From assembly GCA_022432975.1 (NCBI GenBank), contig CM039509.1:21235432-21299431 (forward strand): a stretch of 64,000 bases of DNA. The letters are read 5' to 3'. Made by a program: the position numbers and the translations under genes. Origin of the DNA: Begonia masoniana (lineage: Eukaryota > Streptophyta > Magnoliopsida > Cucurbitales > Begoniaceae). The first letter of the stretch is position 1, and every line of letters starts with the position of its first letter. A model generated the notes under the pieces. That model was not told the origin of the DNA. It worked only from the letters and a program-made list of their open reading frames with translations, and searched no databases. Shown piece by piece: positions 22,138-33,415 of this stretch.

Positions 22138-22758
22138 ATGACGTGTTGAGGAGGCCCAAAACTAGATAACTGTCCAAGGCCAAAAATCTACTTAACATGT
22201 TTACTAATGAATTTACTTTTCCTTTTCTTGCAGGAGTTGATCTTGTAGAGGACCTCACCTCACTTTGAGAGCTTGAAAAGAATCACCTTTTTTTGGCCCA
22301 TGAGAATTAGTCTTCCCGGCCCATGAAATATTATAATTTTTAGTTTTAAACTTTTTTGGCATACTCTAGTCTTTTTGTATGAATTATTTATATTTGCATC
22401 ATGCATTAGATTGTGTGGTTAGGGTTAGATGTATGTTGGTGGATGATGAGTTGAAGACTTAACCTTCAAAGGAGAAAGCCCCTCAACAAATTGGACTTAA
22501 AGGAAGCCTTGGCCCAAAGAAGAGCTCACTCTTAAGGTATGGATTTTGCAGGTACAAGTGTAAGTGGCAATATGGATCAAAGACTTGGCAATATCGAGCA
22601 CTTTGTTGATTTGTGGGTTTCACACGGCCCCTTTTCTAAGGGCCTCTGTGTCAGAAAAGCACTATTTACATCTATTTGAAAGAGTGTGAAGTTCTTGTAG
22701 CAAGCATAGGCTAAGAGCATCCTAATTGACTCTAAGCGAGCTACTGAGCAAAGGTTTC
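22138..22758. other. Foreign segment inside the copia RT gene
   Basis: About 620 bp of noncoding DNA between the RT words QEEEIDFRETF and FVNGYIMEEVY. It contains GGCCCATGAGAATTAGTC, GTGTGGTTAGGGTTAGATG and a possible TTTTGCAG|GTACAAG splice-like site. No terminal repeats or target duplication are evident, and roughly 90 bp of RT coding sequence is absent, so it arrived with or after a deletion. Origin unknown. Confidence 0.5.
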
Positions 22759-23908
22759 CCTAAAATCTATCTCTTCTTCTTGGTTGTACCCCTTGGTAAC
22801 CAATCTAGCCTTGTTTCTAACAACTATCCCATTTTCATCTAACTTATTCTTAAAAACTCATTTGGTTCCTATAATTGGATGATCTTAAGGCCTTGGAACA
22901 AGTTCTCATACATTGTTCTTTTTAAATTGATTCAACTCTTCTTGCATGGCAACTATCCAAGTTTCATCTAACTCGTCTTCCTCAAATTTCTTAGGTTCTA
23001 TTTGAGAGATGAATGCAAAATTAGCACAAAGATTCCTAAGAGAGGCTCTAGTTTTGACTCCTAAGGAAGGATCACCTAGAATATCATCTATGGGATAATT
23101 TTTGATATATCTCCAATCCTTAGGAAGATCATAATTTCCATCTTTTATTGGAGCTAATTCTAAAGGGTTTGACAGAGGCTGTATGGTGGTTTCTCTTTGA
23201 ATATCTTCACTAGGTTTGTCTAAGGAGAGAGAATCCAATTGCTTTTCTAATTTATCATCCTCATCCACATTGATTGTGGGATAGGGTGATTCATCAAAGT
23301 TGACATGCATGAATTCTTCAATTACTAGAGTCCTTTTGTTGAACACTCTATAGGCTCTGCTAGAGGAGGAATAACCAACAAAGATTCCAATGTCCGTTTT
23401 AGAATCAAATTTGTCCAAGTTGTCCTCGGTATTAAGGATGAAGCACTTACAACCAAAAGCTCTAAAGTATTTGACACTATGAGACTTGTCGTTCCATAGC
23501 TCATAGTGGGTTTTCTCTAGAATCGATCTTATAGAGACCTGGTTTAACACTAGCAAGCTGTGGAAACAGATTCTACCCAAAAATATTTCGAAAGAGAGGT
23601 CTCATTGAGCATGGTCCGAGCAAGCTCTTAAAGAGACATATTTTTCCTCTTAACAACACCATTTTGTTGAGGGGTCCTAGGAGATGAGAAATTGTGCTCA
23701 ATTCCATGTTTGAGGCACAAGAGTTCAAATAGCTCATTCTCAAATTCACCACCATGATCACTACGAATAGCTACAATTGTGAGATCCTTTTCATTTTGAA
23801 CTCTTTTCCTAAAACTAGAGAAGATGTTTAATGTTTCGTCTTTTAACTTTAAGAAGAACACCCGTGTGAACCTAGAGAAGTCATCTACTATAACATAAGC
23901 ATAGAGTT
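22759..23908 (-). pseudogene. pol: Copia pol, middle part: integrase C-terminal half and start of RT
   Basis: From 23908 downward: YVIVDDFSRFTRVFFLKLKD, IRSDHGGEFENELFE, SPRTPQQNGVVKRKN, THYELWNDKSHSVKYFRAFGCKCF, DIGIFVGYSSSSRAYRVFNKRT, and the RT entry KNKLDENGIVVRNKARLVTKG. The third catalytic residue of the DDE triad is Lys in place of Glu (AAG at 23649-23651). Several stops and frameshifts fall between 23640 and 23520 and near 22905-22860. The break at 23908 is the left side of element C; the frame resumes at 33416. Confidence 0.9.
23904..23908 (+). repeat. Target-site duplication of element C, left
   Basis: gagtt, identical to 33411-33415 on the other side. It splits the copia integrase frame. 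Confidence 0.95.
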
Positions 23909-24042
23909 TGTCACGACCCGTACCCGTGACGTCACGTTTTTCCCTTTATTTTTTTTTTTACAAATCCTCTATTAAAACTTTCAAATATCTAGGCGGAATT
24001 AAATTCGTTAAAATCTTTCGAAAACTTTAAAACCATTTGGAA

Positions 24043-24079
<37 letters not shown>

Positions 24080-24206
24080 TATAATTAAAATGATTCAAAC
24101 TAAACTTAAAACCTGTAAAACAATATTAAAAACTATTAAAAATAACCTAAAACAATCGGCCAATGCAAAGGGAGGGCAAAAGGGACCTTGTCCCAAAAAT
24201 TTGAGG

Positions 24207-24425
24207 GGCGCACGGACGCCTAAGAATAGGCGCCCGGGCGCCCCCTGCATGGCCGCCCAGTCGGCCATGCAATGGCCGACTGGGCGCCCCTTTGCTGGGC
24301 GCCGGCGCTCGGGCGCAGCTCTTCCTGCGCCCGAGCGCAGACTTCTCTGGAAAACCAGAGAAGTCTGCGTACGAGCGCCTCTCGACCCGCGCTCGGACGC
24401 CAAGTCCTCTAGATTTCCAGAGGAC
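24207..24425 (-). repeat. GC-rich palindrome cluster, element C 3' LTR
   Basis: Includes a perfect inverted repeat with 15-bp arms (CGCAGACTTCTCTGG and its complement) and a 4-base loop at 24336-24369, plus GCATGGCCG..CGGCCATGC, GGGCGCC..GGCGCCC and a CTCTAGATTTCCAGAG near-palindrome at the end. The 5' LTR copy is at about 31315-31530. Confidence 0.9.
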
Positions 24426-25052
24426 TTCTCCTTCTTTTTCCTCTCCTTTTCTTTTCACTTCATCAACACACACATCACAATACTCTACCCATTTCTCCTT
24501 TCTCACATATTCTTCACCCAAATCTTTACACAATCATCACATACTTATCCTATTAACACTTCCACACTAACTTGCCCAAAACTCATAACCAACATAAATC
24601 ACTTTAAAATATAACTGATTTTCATAAAAAAAACGAACCGCATGGTTCCGTTTAAAATTTAACATATCTATCCTGTTTGAAAAACATCAAAGCATTCACA
24701 AAACACGTACATTATCTATACATTCACCAAAACACCCTAAAAACATATCTAACCATCCCAGAATATTCACATTTCACTATCAATCCCAAAACATCAACGA
24801 GACTCCCAAAACCTTTACCCGTGAGTCACCAACCTAGCCAAAACACAAGCCGCCGCCACGAGCTCTGCCCATCGACCGCTACACTTGATCATCGTAAGGT
24901 GGTTCCTCACCTTCGTTCTCTTCACCTACATCATACAATAACTACATTAAGCCTAATGCTTAGTAAGGAGCGTACTAAACATGACATTGCATATATGCAT
25001 GACTTTCATAAAAACATTTTCGTAAAACCTTTTTCTTATTCAGTGAAAAACG

Positions 25053-25152
25053 TACAGTCAGAACCCGTGAGAACTTACAGTCAGAACCATGAGAACATAC
25101 AGTCAGAACCATGAGAACATACAGTCAGAACCATGAGAACATACGGTCAGAA
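25053..25152 (+). repeat. 22-bp tandem repeat, element C LTR
   Basis: ACAGTCAGAACCATGAGAAC-type units, about 4-5 copies, also at 32161-32265 in the other LTR. Lies between exon-like block 2 and the third acceptor-like site, like the arrays of the other families. Confidence 0.88.
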
Positions 25153-26299
25153 TTTCATACTCATTCGTTATCTTAACGTTTCATAAAAACATGCTCATAA
25201 ACAGTTCGTAGGCACTTTTGAGAAAACATGATGCATGAGAAGACATAATCGTAAGGAAAACCTATCACCTGAGCACTAACATACACGTGAGGACAACCTA
25301 TCGCATGAGCACTACCTAAATCGCTAAGGCACTACTTAACTACCTGTCTTTCCTTAACTACCCGTTCTTCCTAACAATCCACATTTTCAACATTGTACGA
25401 CGTAGGGCCTTAGTGGCCGAAAAGCCTAACGCTCACTTACCTGGCGTCCTAAATATGCCGAGCACCGTCCTTTGAGCTTGAGTCACCTAGGGCATTTAAC
25501 AACAAACCATTAATATTGACCCACAAACACCAAATCTAACAAATCAACTTCTCGAGCTATGACAAACTCTTCCAAAAATCTATTTCTTTTCTTTCGGGCA
25601 TTTCATCGAGCACTTGGTGCTCACTAGCCTTAAAACTCCATTAATGGTGCTCTTACCACCCTCCAACAACCAAAACTTAACATTAAATATCATCCAACAC
25701 CATTAATCCACTCCAACAACCTAGATTTAACATTAAACATCATCAATGAGTAATAAATAACTAACCCTAACGATTTCTAACAAAAACCCTAAGTTTATTC
25801 ACAAACCCTAACTCGAAAATCACTCCAAACCCTAAATAAACTTAACCAAAACATAGAGCTTACCTAAGAGATCGATTTGGGGAAGAAACTTGCAAGAAGA
25901 ATCGCCAAAAAAAGGAGGAAGGATCGATCAATGAAGATTGGCGATGAAAGGAGGAGAAAAATCGCCAGGAGAGGGAGCTCGTGCGTGAGGGAGAGAAAGT
26001 GAGGAGAAAAGAGAGAGAGAGATCCCTTTTTAATTAAAAACTTGACTTCCAAATTTACCAAAATGCCCTTTTGACATTTCCTTAGCTTAAATCATCATTC
26101 CGTCTATTGATTTAACTTCTCCAAAATTCCTTTATTCCTCCAAATATTCCTATCTATCCTTAGGGCTTTAACGAAACTTCCCGTTCGCCATTTGGACTTA
26201 ATTTATTATTTCTACGAATTGTAACTCTAAAATGCTTAAATACTTAATATTCGAAACTTAAAGTTCGGAATCTTTAAAACGAATTTCTCGGGTGTTACA

Positions 26300-26312
26300 T
26301 CCTACCCTCCTT
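26300..26312 (-). other. Polypurine tract of element C
   Basis: On the minus strand AAGGAGGGTAGGA immediately before the LTR start TGTAACACCC. Confidence 0.85.
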
Positions 26313-26314
26313 AT

Positions 26315-29300
26315 TTAAAATTTTGTCCCCAAAATTTCGTACCTGAACAAATCTGGATATCTGTCCATCATGTCCTGTTGTCGCTCCCATGTTGCCTCTT
26401 CTACGTTCCGATTTCTCCACAATACTTTAACAAGAGGGATTGACTTGTTTCGCAGGACTTTAACTGACGATTCCAAAATCCGTACTGGTTTCTCTTCATA
26501 CGTCAATGTTGGCTGTATCTCAAGATCCACAGGCTCCACCACTTGCGTAGGGTCCCGTATACATTTTCTTAGCATTGACACGTGGAACACATTATGCACA
26601 CCTTCCATAGACAATGGTAATTGAAGCCTATACGCTGTAGCTCCAATGCTTTCTGTAATCCGAAACGGCCCAACAAACCGTGGGTTTAACTTCCCTCTTC
26701 TTCCAAAACGAACAACGCCCTTAAAATTGCGAAACCTTTAAAAACACTTCGTCACCAATCGCAAACTCTAAATCTCGTCTTCTTCGATCAGCGTAGCTCT
26801 TTTGGCGACTTTGCGCGGTCTCCATTCTTTGTCTAATCAATGAAACCTTCTCGGACAATTGTTGTAAAATCTCAGGGCCGATCAATCTAGCTTCGCCCAC
26901 TTCATCCCAGTATAGTGGCGACCTACACTTTCTGCCATAAAGTGCTTCGTACGGGGCCATTCCAATCGTGGACTGATAACTATTATTATAAGCAAACTCA
27001 ATCAATGGTAAATATCGGCTCCACGACGACTGAAACTCTAATACGCAGGCTCTTAACATATCTTCGAGTATTTGAATTGTTCTCTCAGACTGTCCGTCAG
27101 TCTGTGGGTGGAATGCCGTGCTAAAAGTCAATTTGGTACCCATAGCACCTTGCAAACTTTTCCAGAATCTCGAGGTAAATCTGGGATCCCGATCTGACAC
27201 AATCGACATAGGAACCCCATGTAATCTAATAATCTCCTGGACATAGAGTTCTGCAAATTGATTCATCGTGTAAGTCATTTTCACAGGCAAGAAATGAGCC
27301 GCTTTCGTCAATCTATCAACAACGACCCATATGCTATCGTGCCCTTTTACTGTCCTCGGCAATCCCACTACGAAGTCCATTGCTATCTGATCCCACTTCC
27401 ACTCGGGAATTGGTAGTGGTTGCAACATCCCACCTGGTCTTTGGTGCTCTGCTTTCACTTGTTGGCACACTAGGCAAGACTGTACATAATTGGCCACATC
27501 TCGCTTCATATTCGGCCACCAATAGTGCACTTTCAGGTCTCGGTACATTTTGGTATTACCTGGATGTACTGAGGACATAGATGAATGTGCCTCTGACATA
27601 ACTAACTTTCTCAACTCTTCATCATTTGGCACATATATACGGTCTCGAAATCTCAGAAGGCCATCTATTGAATAGCTGAAATCTGAAGGCACAACCGATA
27701 ACCTCGCTACAATGGCTCTCTTCTCTTCCGTATCTAATTGTTGGGCTTCTTTTATTTCGTCCAACAAAGTAGGCCGTATTGTCAAATCAGCAAGCAGGGC
27801 TGAAAGTTCTGGAACTATCTCGAGTTCAAACCCTTGCATCTCCTTTCTCAATGAGGCTGACATACTGAAGGCAACTGACTCCTCTGTTCTAGGCATCCTG
27901 CTCAGAGCATCTGCCACTGTATTTGCTTTCCCAGGGTGATATTTGATTTCGAAATCGTAGTCTTTTACAAATTCGAGCCATCTCCTCTGCGTCATATTCA
28001 AATCCTTCTGTGTAAATAGATACTTTAAACTCTTGTGGTCTGAAAACACTTCACATTTCTGTCCATAGAGGTAGTGTCTCCATATTTTTAACGCAAACAC
28101 CACAACTGCCAGTTCTAAATCGTGTGTTGGGTAGTTTTCTTCGTAACTTTTCAATTGCCTCGAAGCATAGGCAATGACCTTTCCTTCCTGCATCAATACG
28201 CATCCCAATCCAACTTTGGACGCGTCACAATAAATGCAATACACTCCATTCTCCACTGGTAGGGTCAACAAAGGCGCTGTGGTCAACTTCCGCTTCAAGG
28301 TCTGAAAGCTTTCTTCACACGCCTTAGTCCATTCATACTTTACTTCTTTCTTCGTCAGGTTCGTCAAAGGTTTAGCTATTACCGAAAACCTTTGAATAAA
28401 TTTCCGATAGTAACCTGCTAGGCCAACGAAACTCCGTACGTCACTTGCACTTTTCGGTCGAGGCCATTCTTTTACCACTTGAATTTTGGCCGGATCCACC
28501 GACACACCTTCTCTTGAAATCACGTGGCCTAAGAAGTTCACCCGATTCAGCCAGAATTCGCACTTAGAAAGCTTAGCGTACAACTGATGTCGCTTCAAAG
28601 TAGTTAAAACGGCCTTTAAGTGCTCTGCATGCTCTTTGTCATTTCGGGAATAAATTAATATGTCGTCAATGAATACTATCACGAACTTATCCAAGAATTC
28701 CCGGAATACTCTGTTCATGAGGTCCATAAACGCGGCTGGAGCATTGGTCAAGCCGAAAGACATAACCATAAACTCGTAGTGCCCATAGCGCGTCCTGAAG
28801 GCGGTCTTTGGTACATCCTCAGCTCTAATCTTCAACTGATAGTACCCAGAGCGTAGATCGATCTTAGAGAACACTGTGGCCCCTTGCAACTGGTCAAACA
28901 GATCATCTATCCTCGGTAATGGGTACTTGTTCTTTATAGTCAGCTTATTCAATTCACGATAATCCACGCACATTCGCAAAGAGCCATCCTTCTTTTTCAC
29001 AAACAAAACCGGAGCGCCCCATGGAGAAACGCTCGGTCGGACAAAGCCCTTGTCTGTTAGCTCTTTCAATTGAATTTGTAACTCCCTAAGTTCAACTGGC
29101 GCCATCCTGTAAGGATTCTTGGACACAGGTGCCGAACCAGGAATAATTTCAATGGTGAACTCCATTTCTCGATCCGGAGGCAAGCCAGGCAACTCGTCCA
29201 GGAATACCTCTGCAAAATCTCTTACAACTGGGATATCACAAATTTTCAACTTCCCTTGCATGTTCACTTCCTCAACGTTCGCTATAAACCTAAAGCATCC

Positions 29301-29665
29301 ATGCTTCATCGAGTTCAAAGCACATACAGGCAAACTAGGTAACTCATCGAGGAATACCTCAGTAGAATCTTCCTCCACCGTCATGTTATTCAACATTAGT
29401 ACTTCTCGTTTCCTTACATCCACAATACTCGCCACAAAATTGAAACATTGAGGTTTTGTAGAGTACCGGGCACTCATCGACATAACAAGAGGCATATCGC
29501 TAGACCGGAGGGTTGCTGTAAAGTCATAACTTTCCCCACTCGGAGGTCTAAAACCCACTACTCCCGACCTGCAATTGATTGTGGCGTAGTGCCTGAACAA
29601 CCAATCCATGCCCAGAATTACATCATACCCCTTCATACATATGACAATCAGGTTTGCATACAACT
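26315..29665 (-). pseudogene. pol: pol of element C: protease end, RT, RNase H, integrase, chromodomain
   Basis: A frame of about 980 codons runs from about 29665 to TAA at 26721. Domains in order: protease tail ([17 protein letters not shown]), linker with [18 protein letters not shown] ([26 protein letters not shown] intact), RNase H ([29 protein letters not shown]), integrase ([14 protein letters not shown] zinc part; [17 protein letters not shown] and DGQSERT give the D, D, E residues), then [10 protein letters not shown] and a stop. The chromodomain (YEEKPVRILESSVKVLRNKSIPLVKVL, WERQQDMMDRYPDLF) is in another frame, 26614-26315, because of one extra T in AATTTTAAG near 26721-26728. Otherwise the catalytic residues are intact. 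Confidence 0.93.
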
Positions 29666-30858
29666 TCACCCTCAATAGCTCGATCTGAGTGTAGATACTC
29701 TCCGGAAGGCAACATAACACTATATCTATGATCAGCCGGGACTACATCTAACTTCCACTTAACTGTATAATTCCGTGCTATAAAGGAATGGGTTGCCCCA
29801 GTATCAATTAGAACGTGAGCTGTGTTTCCACAAACTAGAATAGTACCTGTAACCACTGAAGGTTGAGCAGCTTCCTCGTCTTCCATCAAAGCAAAGACCC
29901 GAGAGGGACCACCCGGTGGCTTTCTATTCGGATCCAGGCAATCCGCGGCCTTGTGGCCCATCTTATCGCATCTAAAGCATCGCCCACTATGTAACTTAAA
30001 CTCCCCATAATGGTTCTTTAAGCAAACAGGGCATGTAGGAGCCTGCGACGCCCCCTGCGGACGTTTACCTTTATCTTGAAGTCTCGGCGTCTCATTGGCT
30101 CGTTTGACACCACGTTGTGCTTGTGGCTGCCATCCCTGATTCTGTTGTTGAGGTCGTCCATCTCTAAACCTCCTCGATGCTTCTCTTTGTCGTTGAAGTT
30201 TCATCTCAATATCGTCAAGTCCGAGGGCTCTTTCCACTATTTTATGGTAGGGCACATCTTCATCATCCACTGTCATCACACCTTTCTGAATCTCTAATTT
30301 CAAGCCCTGCACGAACTGGTGAATTTTGTCTTCCTCTTCATAAACCATATACCCAGCATATCTCGATAATGAATCAAACCTCCGTACGTATTCAGCTACC
30401 GACCCTGTTTGGCGTAGTTGCATAAACTCCACCTTCTTACTGGCTCGAAGTGTGCGACTGAAGTACTTGTTATAGAACACTGTTTTGAACCTTTCCCATC
30501 GCATAACTCCCACATCGGTAGTCGCTTTAACTGTATCCCACCAAAACATCGCATCTTTCTCTAAATTAAACGACGCACATGTCACTTTGTCGGCCTCCTC
30601 CACCTTTGCATAGGCAAACATGCTTTCTATTTTTCGAATCCACTGTTCGGCACTTGTGGGATCCGGAGACTGACCATCAAAAGTAGGGGGCCTAAGCCGT
30701 CGGAACCCCGCTACCCCTAGATCCTGTGAATTACTTCCTTGTCCATTTCCGTTTCCCTCTCTATTTAGCAAAAGTCCGATCTGATCTGACTGTTGCTGCA
30801 ATATGTTTATGAATCGGTCCATAGGGTTTTCTGGAGGCGGTCTCGGTGCTCTCGGCAT
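29623..30858 (-). pseudogene. gag: gag and protease of element C (frameshifted at the end)
   Basis: Start at ATG 30858 (MPRAPRPPPENP), 11 nt after an acceptor-like TTTAG; an upstream in-frame ATG at 30888 lies inside the intron-like segment. Capsid words: RRLRPPTFDG, DPTSAEQWIRKIESMF, FNLEKDAMFWWDTV, VEFMQLRQTGSVAEY, HQFVQGLKLEIQ. Then an intact zinc knuckle CFRCDKMGHKAADC and protease site LIDTGATHSFI. The frame leaves the protease at about 29665 (IEGEV) and stops at 29623; comparison with B and E suggests loss of 5 bp in a GTGAAGTGAAG repeat. Capsid and knuckle look functional, protease does not. Confidence 0.92.
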
Positions 30859-30868
30859 TTTCTCTTTC

Positions 30869-30932
30869 CTAAACATATTAGACAACATAAAACAATAAAC
30901 ATCTAGGAATCATATTTAAACTTAAGTACTTA
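30869..30932 (-). other. Intron-like leader segment of element C
   Basis: 64 nt on the minus strand from ACT|GTAAGT to TATGTTTAG|GAAAGAG, ending 10 nt before the gag ATG. E has GTAAGT...TGTGCAG (39768-39827) and F GTAAGT...TTTACAG (49875-49939) in the same place. Shorter than typical plant introns; splicing inferred. Confidence 0.45.
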
Positions 30933-31005
30933 CAGTCGATGGAGAGTCCTCGTACGGCGGTGTGTTTGGCAGGCACGTCACAGAACTCGCTTTTAAAACA
31001 CTATC

Positions 31006-31017
31006 TCTCTGATACCA
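31006..31017 (-). other. Primer binding site of element C
   Basis: Minus-strand TGGTATCAGAGA, six bases after the 5' LTR end; initiator-methionine tRNA type. Confidence 0.9.
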
Positions 31018-31023
31018 TAAATT

Positions 31024-33410
31024 TGTCACGACCCGTACCCGTGACGTCACGTTTTTCCCTTTATTTTTTTTTTTTACAAATCCTCTATTAAAACTTTCAA
31101 ATATCTAGGCGGAATTAAATTCGTTAAAATCTTTCGAAAATTATAAACCATTTGGAAAGTTTTTTTTTTATTTTTTTAATTTTTTTTTAGATATAATTAA
31201 AATGATTCAAACTAAACTTAAAACCTGTAAAACAATATTAAAAACTATTAAAAATAACCTAAAACAATCGGCCAATGCAAAGGGAGGGCAAAAGGGACCT
31301 TGTCCCAAAAATTTGAGGGGCGCACGGACGCCTAAGAATAGGCGCCCGGGCGCCCCTGCATGGCCGCCCAGTCGGCCATGCAATGGCCGACTGGGCGCCC
31401 CTTTGCTGGGCGCCGGCGCTCGGGCGCAGCTCTTCCTGCGCCCGAGCGCAGACTTCTCTGGAAAACCAGAGAAGTCTGCGTACGAGCGCCTCTCGACCCG
31501 CGCTCGGACGCCAAGTCCTCTAGATTTCCAGAGGACTTCTCCTTCTTTTTCCTCTCCTTTTCTTTTCACTTCATCAACACACACATCACAATACTCTACC
31601 CATTTCTCCTTTCTCACATATTCTTCACCCAAATCTTTACACAATCATCACATACTTATCCTATTAACACTTCCACACTAACTTGCCCAAAACTCATAAC
31701 CAACATAAATCACTTTAAAATATAACTGATTTTCATAAAAAAAACGAACCGCGTGGTTCCGTTTAAAATTTAACATATCTATCCTGTTTGAAAAACATCA
31801 AAGCATTCACAAAACACGTACATTATCTATACATTCACCAAAACACCCTAAAAACATATCTAACCATCCCAGAATATTCACATTTCACTATCAATCCCAA
31901 AACATCAACGAGACTCCCAAAACCTTTACCCGTGAGTCACCAACCTAGCCAAAACACAAGCCGCCGCCACGAGCTCTGCCCATCGACCGCTACACTTGAT
32001 CATCGTAAGGTGGTTCCTCACCTTCGTTCTCTTCACCTACATCATACAATAACTACATTAAGCCTAATGCTTAGTAAGGAGCGTACTAAACATGACATTG
32101 CATATATGCATGACTTTCATAAAAACATTTTCGTAAAACCTTTTTCTTATTCAGTGAAAAACGTACAGTCAGAACCCGTGAGAACTTACAGTCAGAACCA
32201 TGAGAACATACAGTCAGAACCATGAGAACATACAGTCAGAACCATGAGAACATACGGTCAGAATTTCATACTCATTCGTTATCTTAACGTTTCATAAAAA
32301 CATGCTCATAAACAGTTCGTAGGCACTTTTGAGAAAACATGATGCATGAGAAGACATAATCGTAAGGAAAACCTATCACCTGAGCACTAACATACACGTG
32401 AGGACAACCTATCGCATGAGCACTACCTAAATCGCTAAGGCACTACTTAACTACCTGTCTTTCCTTAACTACCCGTTCTTCCTAACAATCCACATTTTCA
32501 ACATTGTACGACGTAGGGCCTTAGTGGCCGAAAAGCCTAACGCTCACTTACCTGGCGTCCTAAATATGCCGAGCACCGTCCTTTGAGCTTGAGTCACCTA
32601 GGGCATTTAACAACAAACCATTAATATTGACCCACAAACACCAAATCTAACAAATCAACTTCTCGAGCTATGACAAACTCTTCCAAAAATCTATTTCTTT
32701 TCTTTCGGGCATTTCATCGAGCACTTGGTGCTCACTAGCCTTAAAACTCCATTAATGGTGCTCTTACCACCCTCCAACAACCAAAACTTAACATTAAATA
32801 TCATCCAACACCATTAATCCACTCCAACAACCTAGATTTAACATTAAACATCATCAATGAGTAATAAATAACTAACCCTAACGATTTCTAACAAAAACCC
32901 TAAGTTTATTCACAAACCCTAACTCGAAAATCACTCCAAACCCTAAATAAACTTAACCAAAACATAGAGCTTACCTAAGAGATCGATTTGGGGAAGAAAC
33001 TTGCAAGAAGAATCGCCAAAAAAAGGAGGAAGGATCGATCAATGAAGATTGGCGATGAAAGGAGGAGAAAAATCGCCAGGAGAGGGAGCTCGTGCGTGAG
33101 GGAGAGAAAGTGAGGAGAAAAGAGAGAGAGAGATCCCTTTTTAATTAAAAACTTGACTTCCAAATTTACCAAAATGCCCTTTTGACATTTCCTTAGCTTA
33201 AATCATCATTCCGTCTATTGATTTAACTTCTCCAAAATTCCTTTATTCCTCCAAATATTCCTATCTATCCTTAGGGCTTTAACGAAACTTCCCGTTCGCC
33301 ATTTGGACTTAATTTATTATTTCTACGAATTGTAACTCTAAAATGCTTAAATACTTAATATTCGAAACTTAAAGTTCGGAATCTTTAAAACGAATTTCTC
33401 GGGTGTTACA
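31024..33410 (-). mobile_element. 5' LTR of element C
   Basis: 2387 bp. Exon-like architecture on the minus strand: donor TTAG|GTAAGC at 32975/32974, block 2 at 32552-32597 (46 nt, CCCTAG| to CCAG|GTAAGTGAG), GGCCACTAAGGCCC box near 32514-32527, block 3 at 32022-32036 (15 nt, GATGTAG| to AAG|GTGAGG), palindromes 31315-31530. Confidence 0.95.
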
Positions 33411-33415
33411 GAGTT
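33411..33415 (+). repeat. Target-site duplication of element C, right
   Basis: gagtt, matching 23904-23908. Confidence 0.95.

Larger units (their letters stand above)
23909..26299 (-). mobile_element. 3' LTR of element C
   Basis: 2391 bp; plus-strand TGTCACGACCC...GGGTGTTACA. Holds the palindrome cluster 24207-24425 and a 22-bp repeat 25053-25152. Open frames that recur in both LTRs are LTR duplicates, not genes. Confidence 0.95.
23909..33410 (-). mobile_element. Element C: nearly intact Ty3/gypsy (Tekay-like) retrotransposon
   Basis: 9502 bp with perfect 5-bp duplications. Minus orientation: 5' LTR 31024-33410, PBS 31006-31017, intron-like leader segment 30869-30932, gag-protease 29623-30858, pol 26315-29665, PPT about 26300-26312, 3' LTR 23909-26299. 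The LTRs are almost identical (differences include poly-T run length near 24048/31160, one extra base in the CCCCCTGCATGG run at 24240 and a few substitutions), indicating a recent insertion. Two frameshifts separate it from an intact copy. Confidence 0.96.

Noticed and set aside
24090..24614. Open frame of 174 codons in a C LTR, also at 31202-31681
   Set aside because: It exists twice because the LTR is duplicated, differs by a 1-base indel that changes its frame, and overlaps the palindrome cluster; no sign of coding constraint.
26721..26728. Programmed frameshift before the chromodomain of C
   Set aside because: B, E and H read through this region without a shift of this kind (E in one frame), so a single-base insertion in a T run is simpler.
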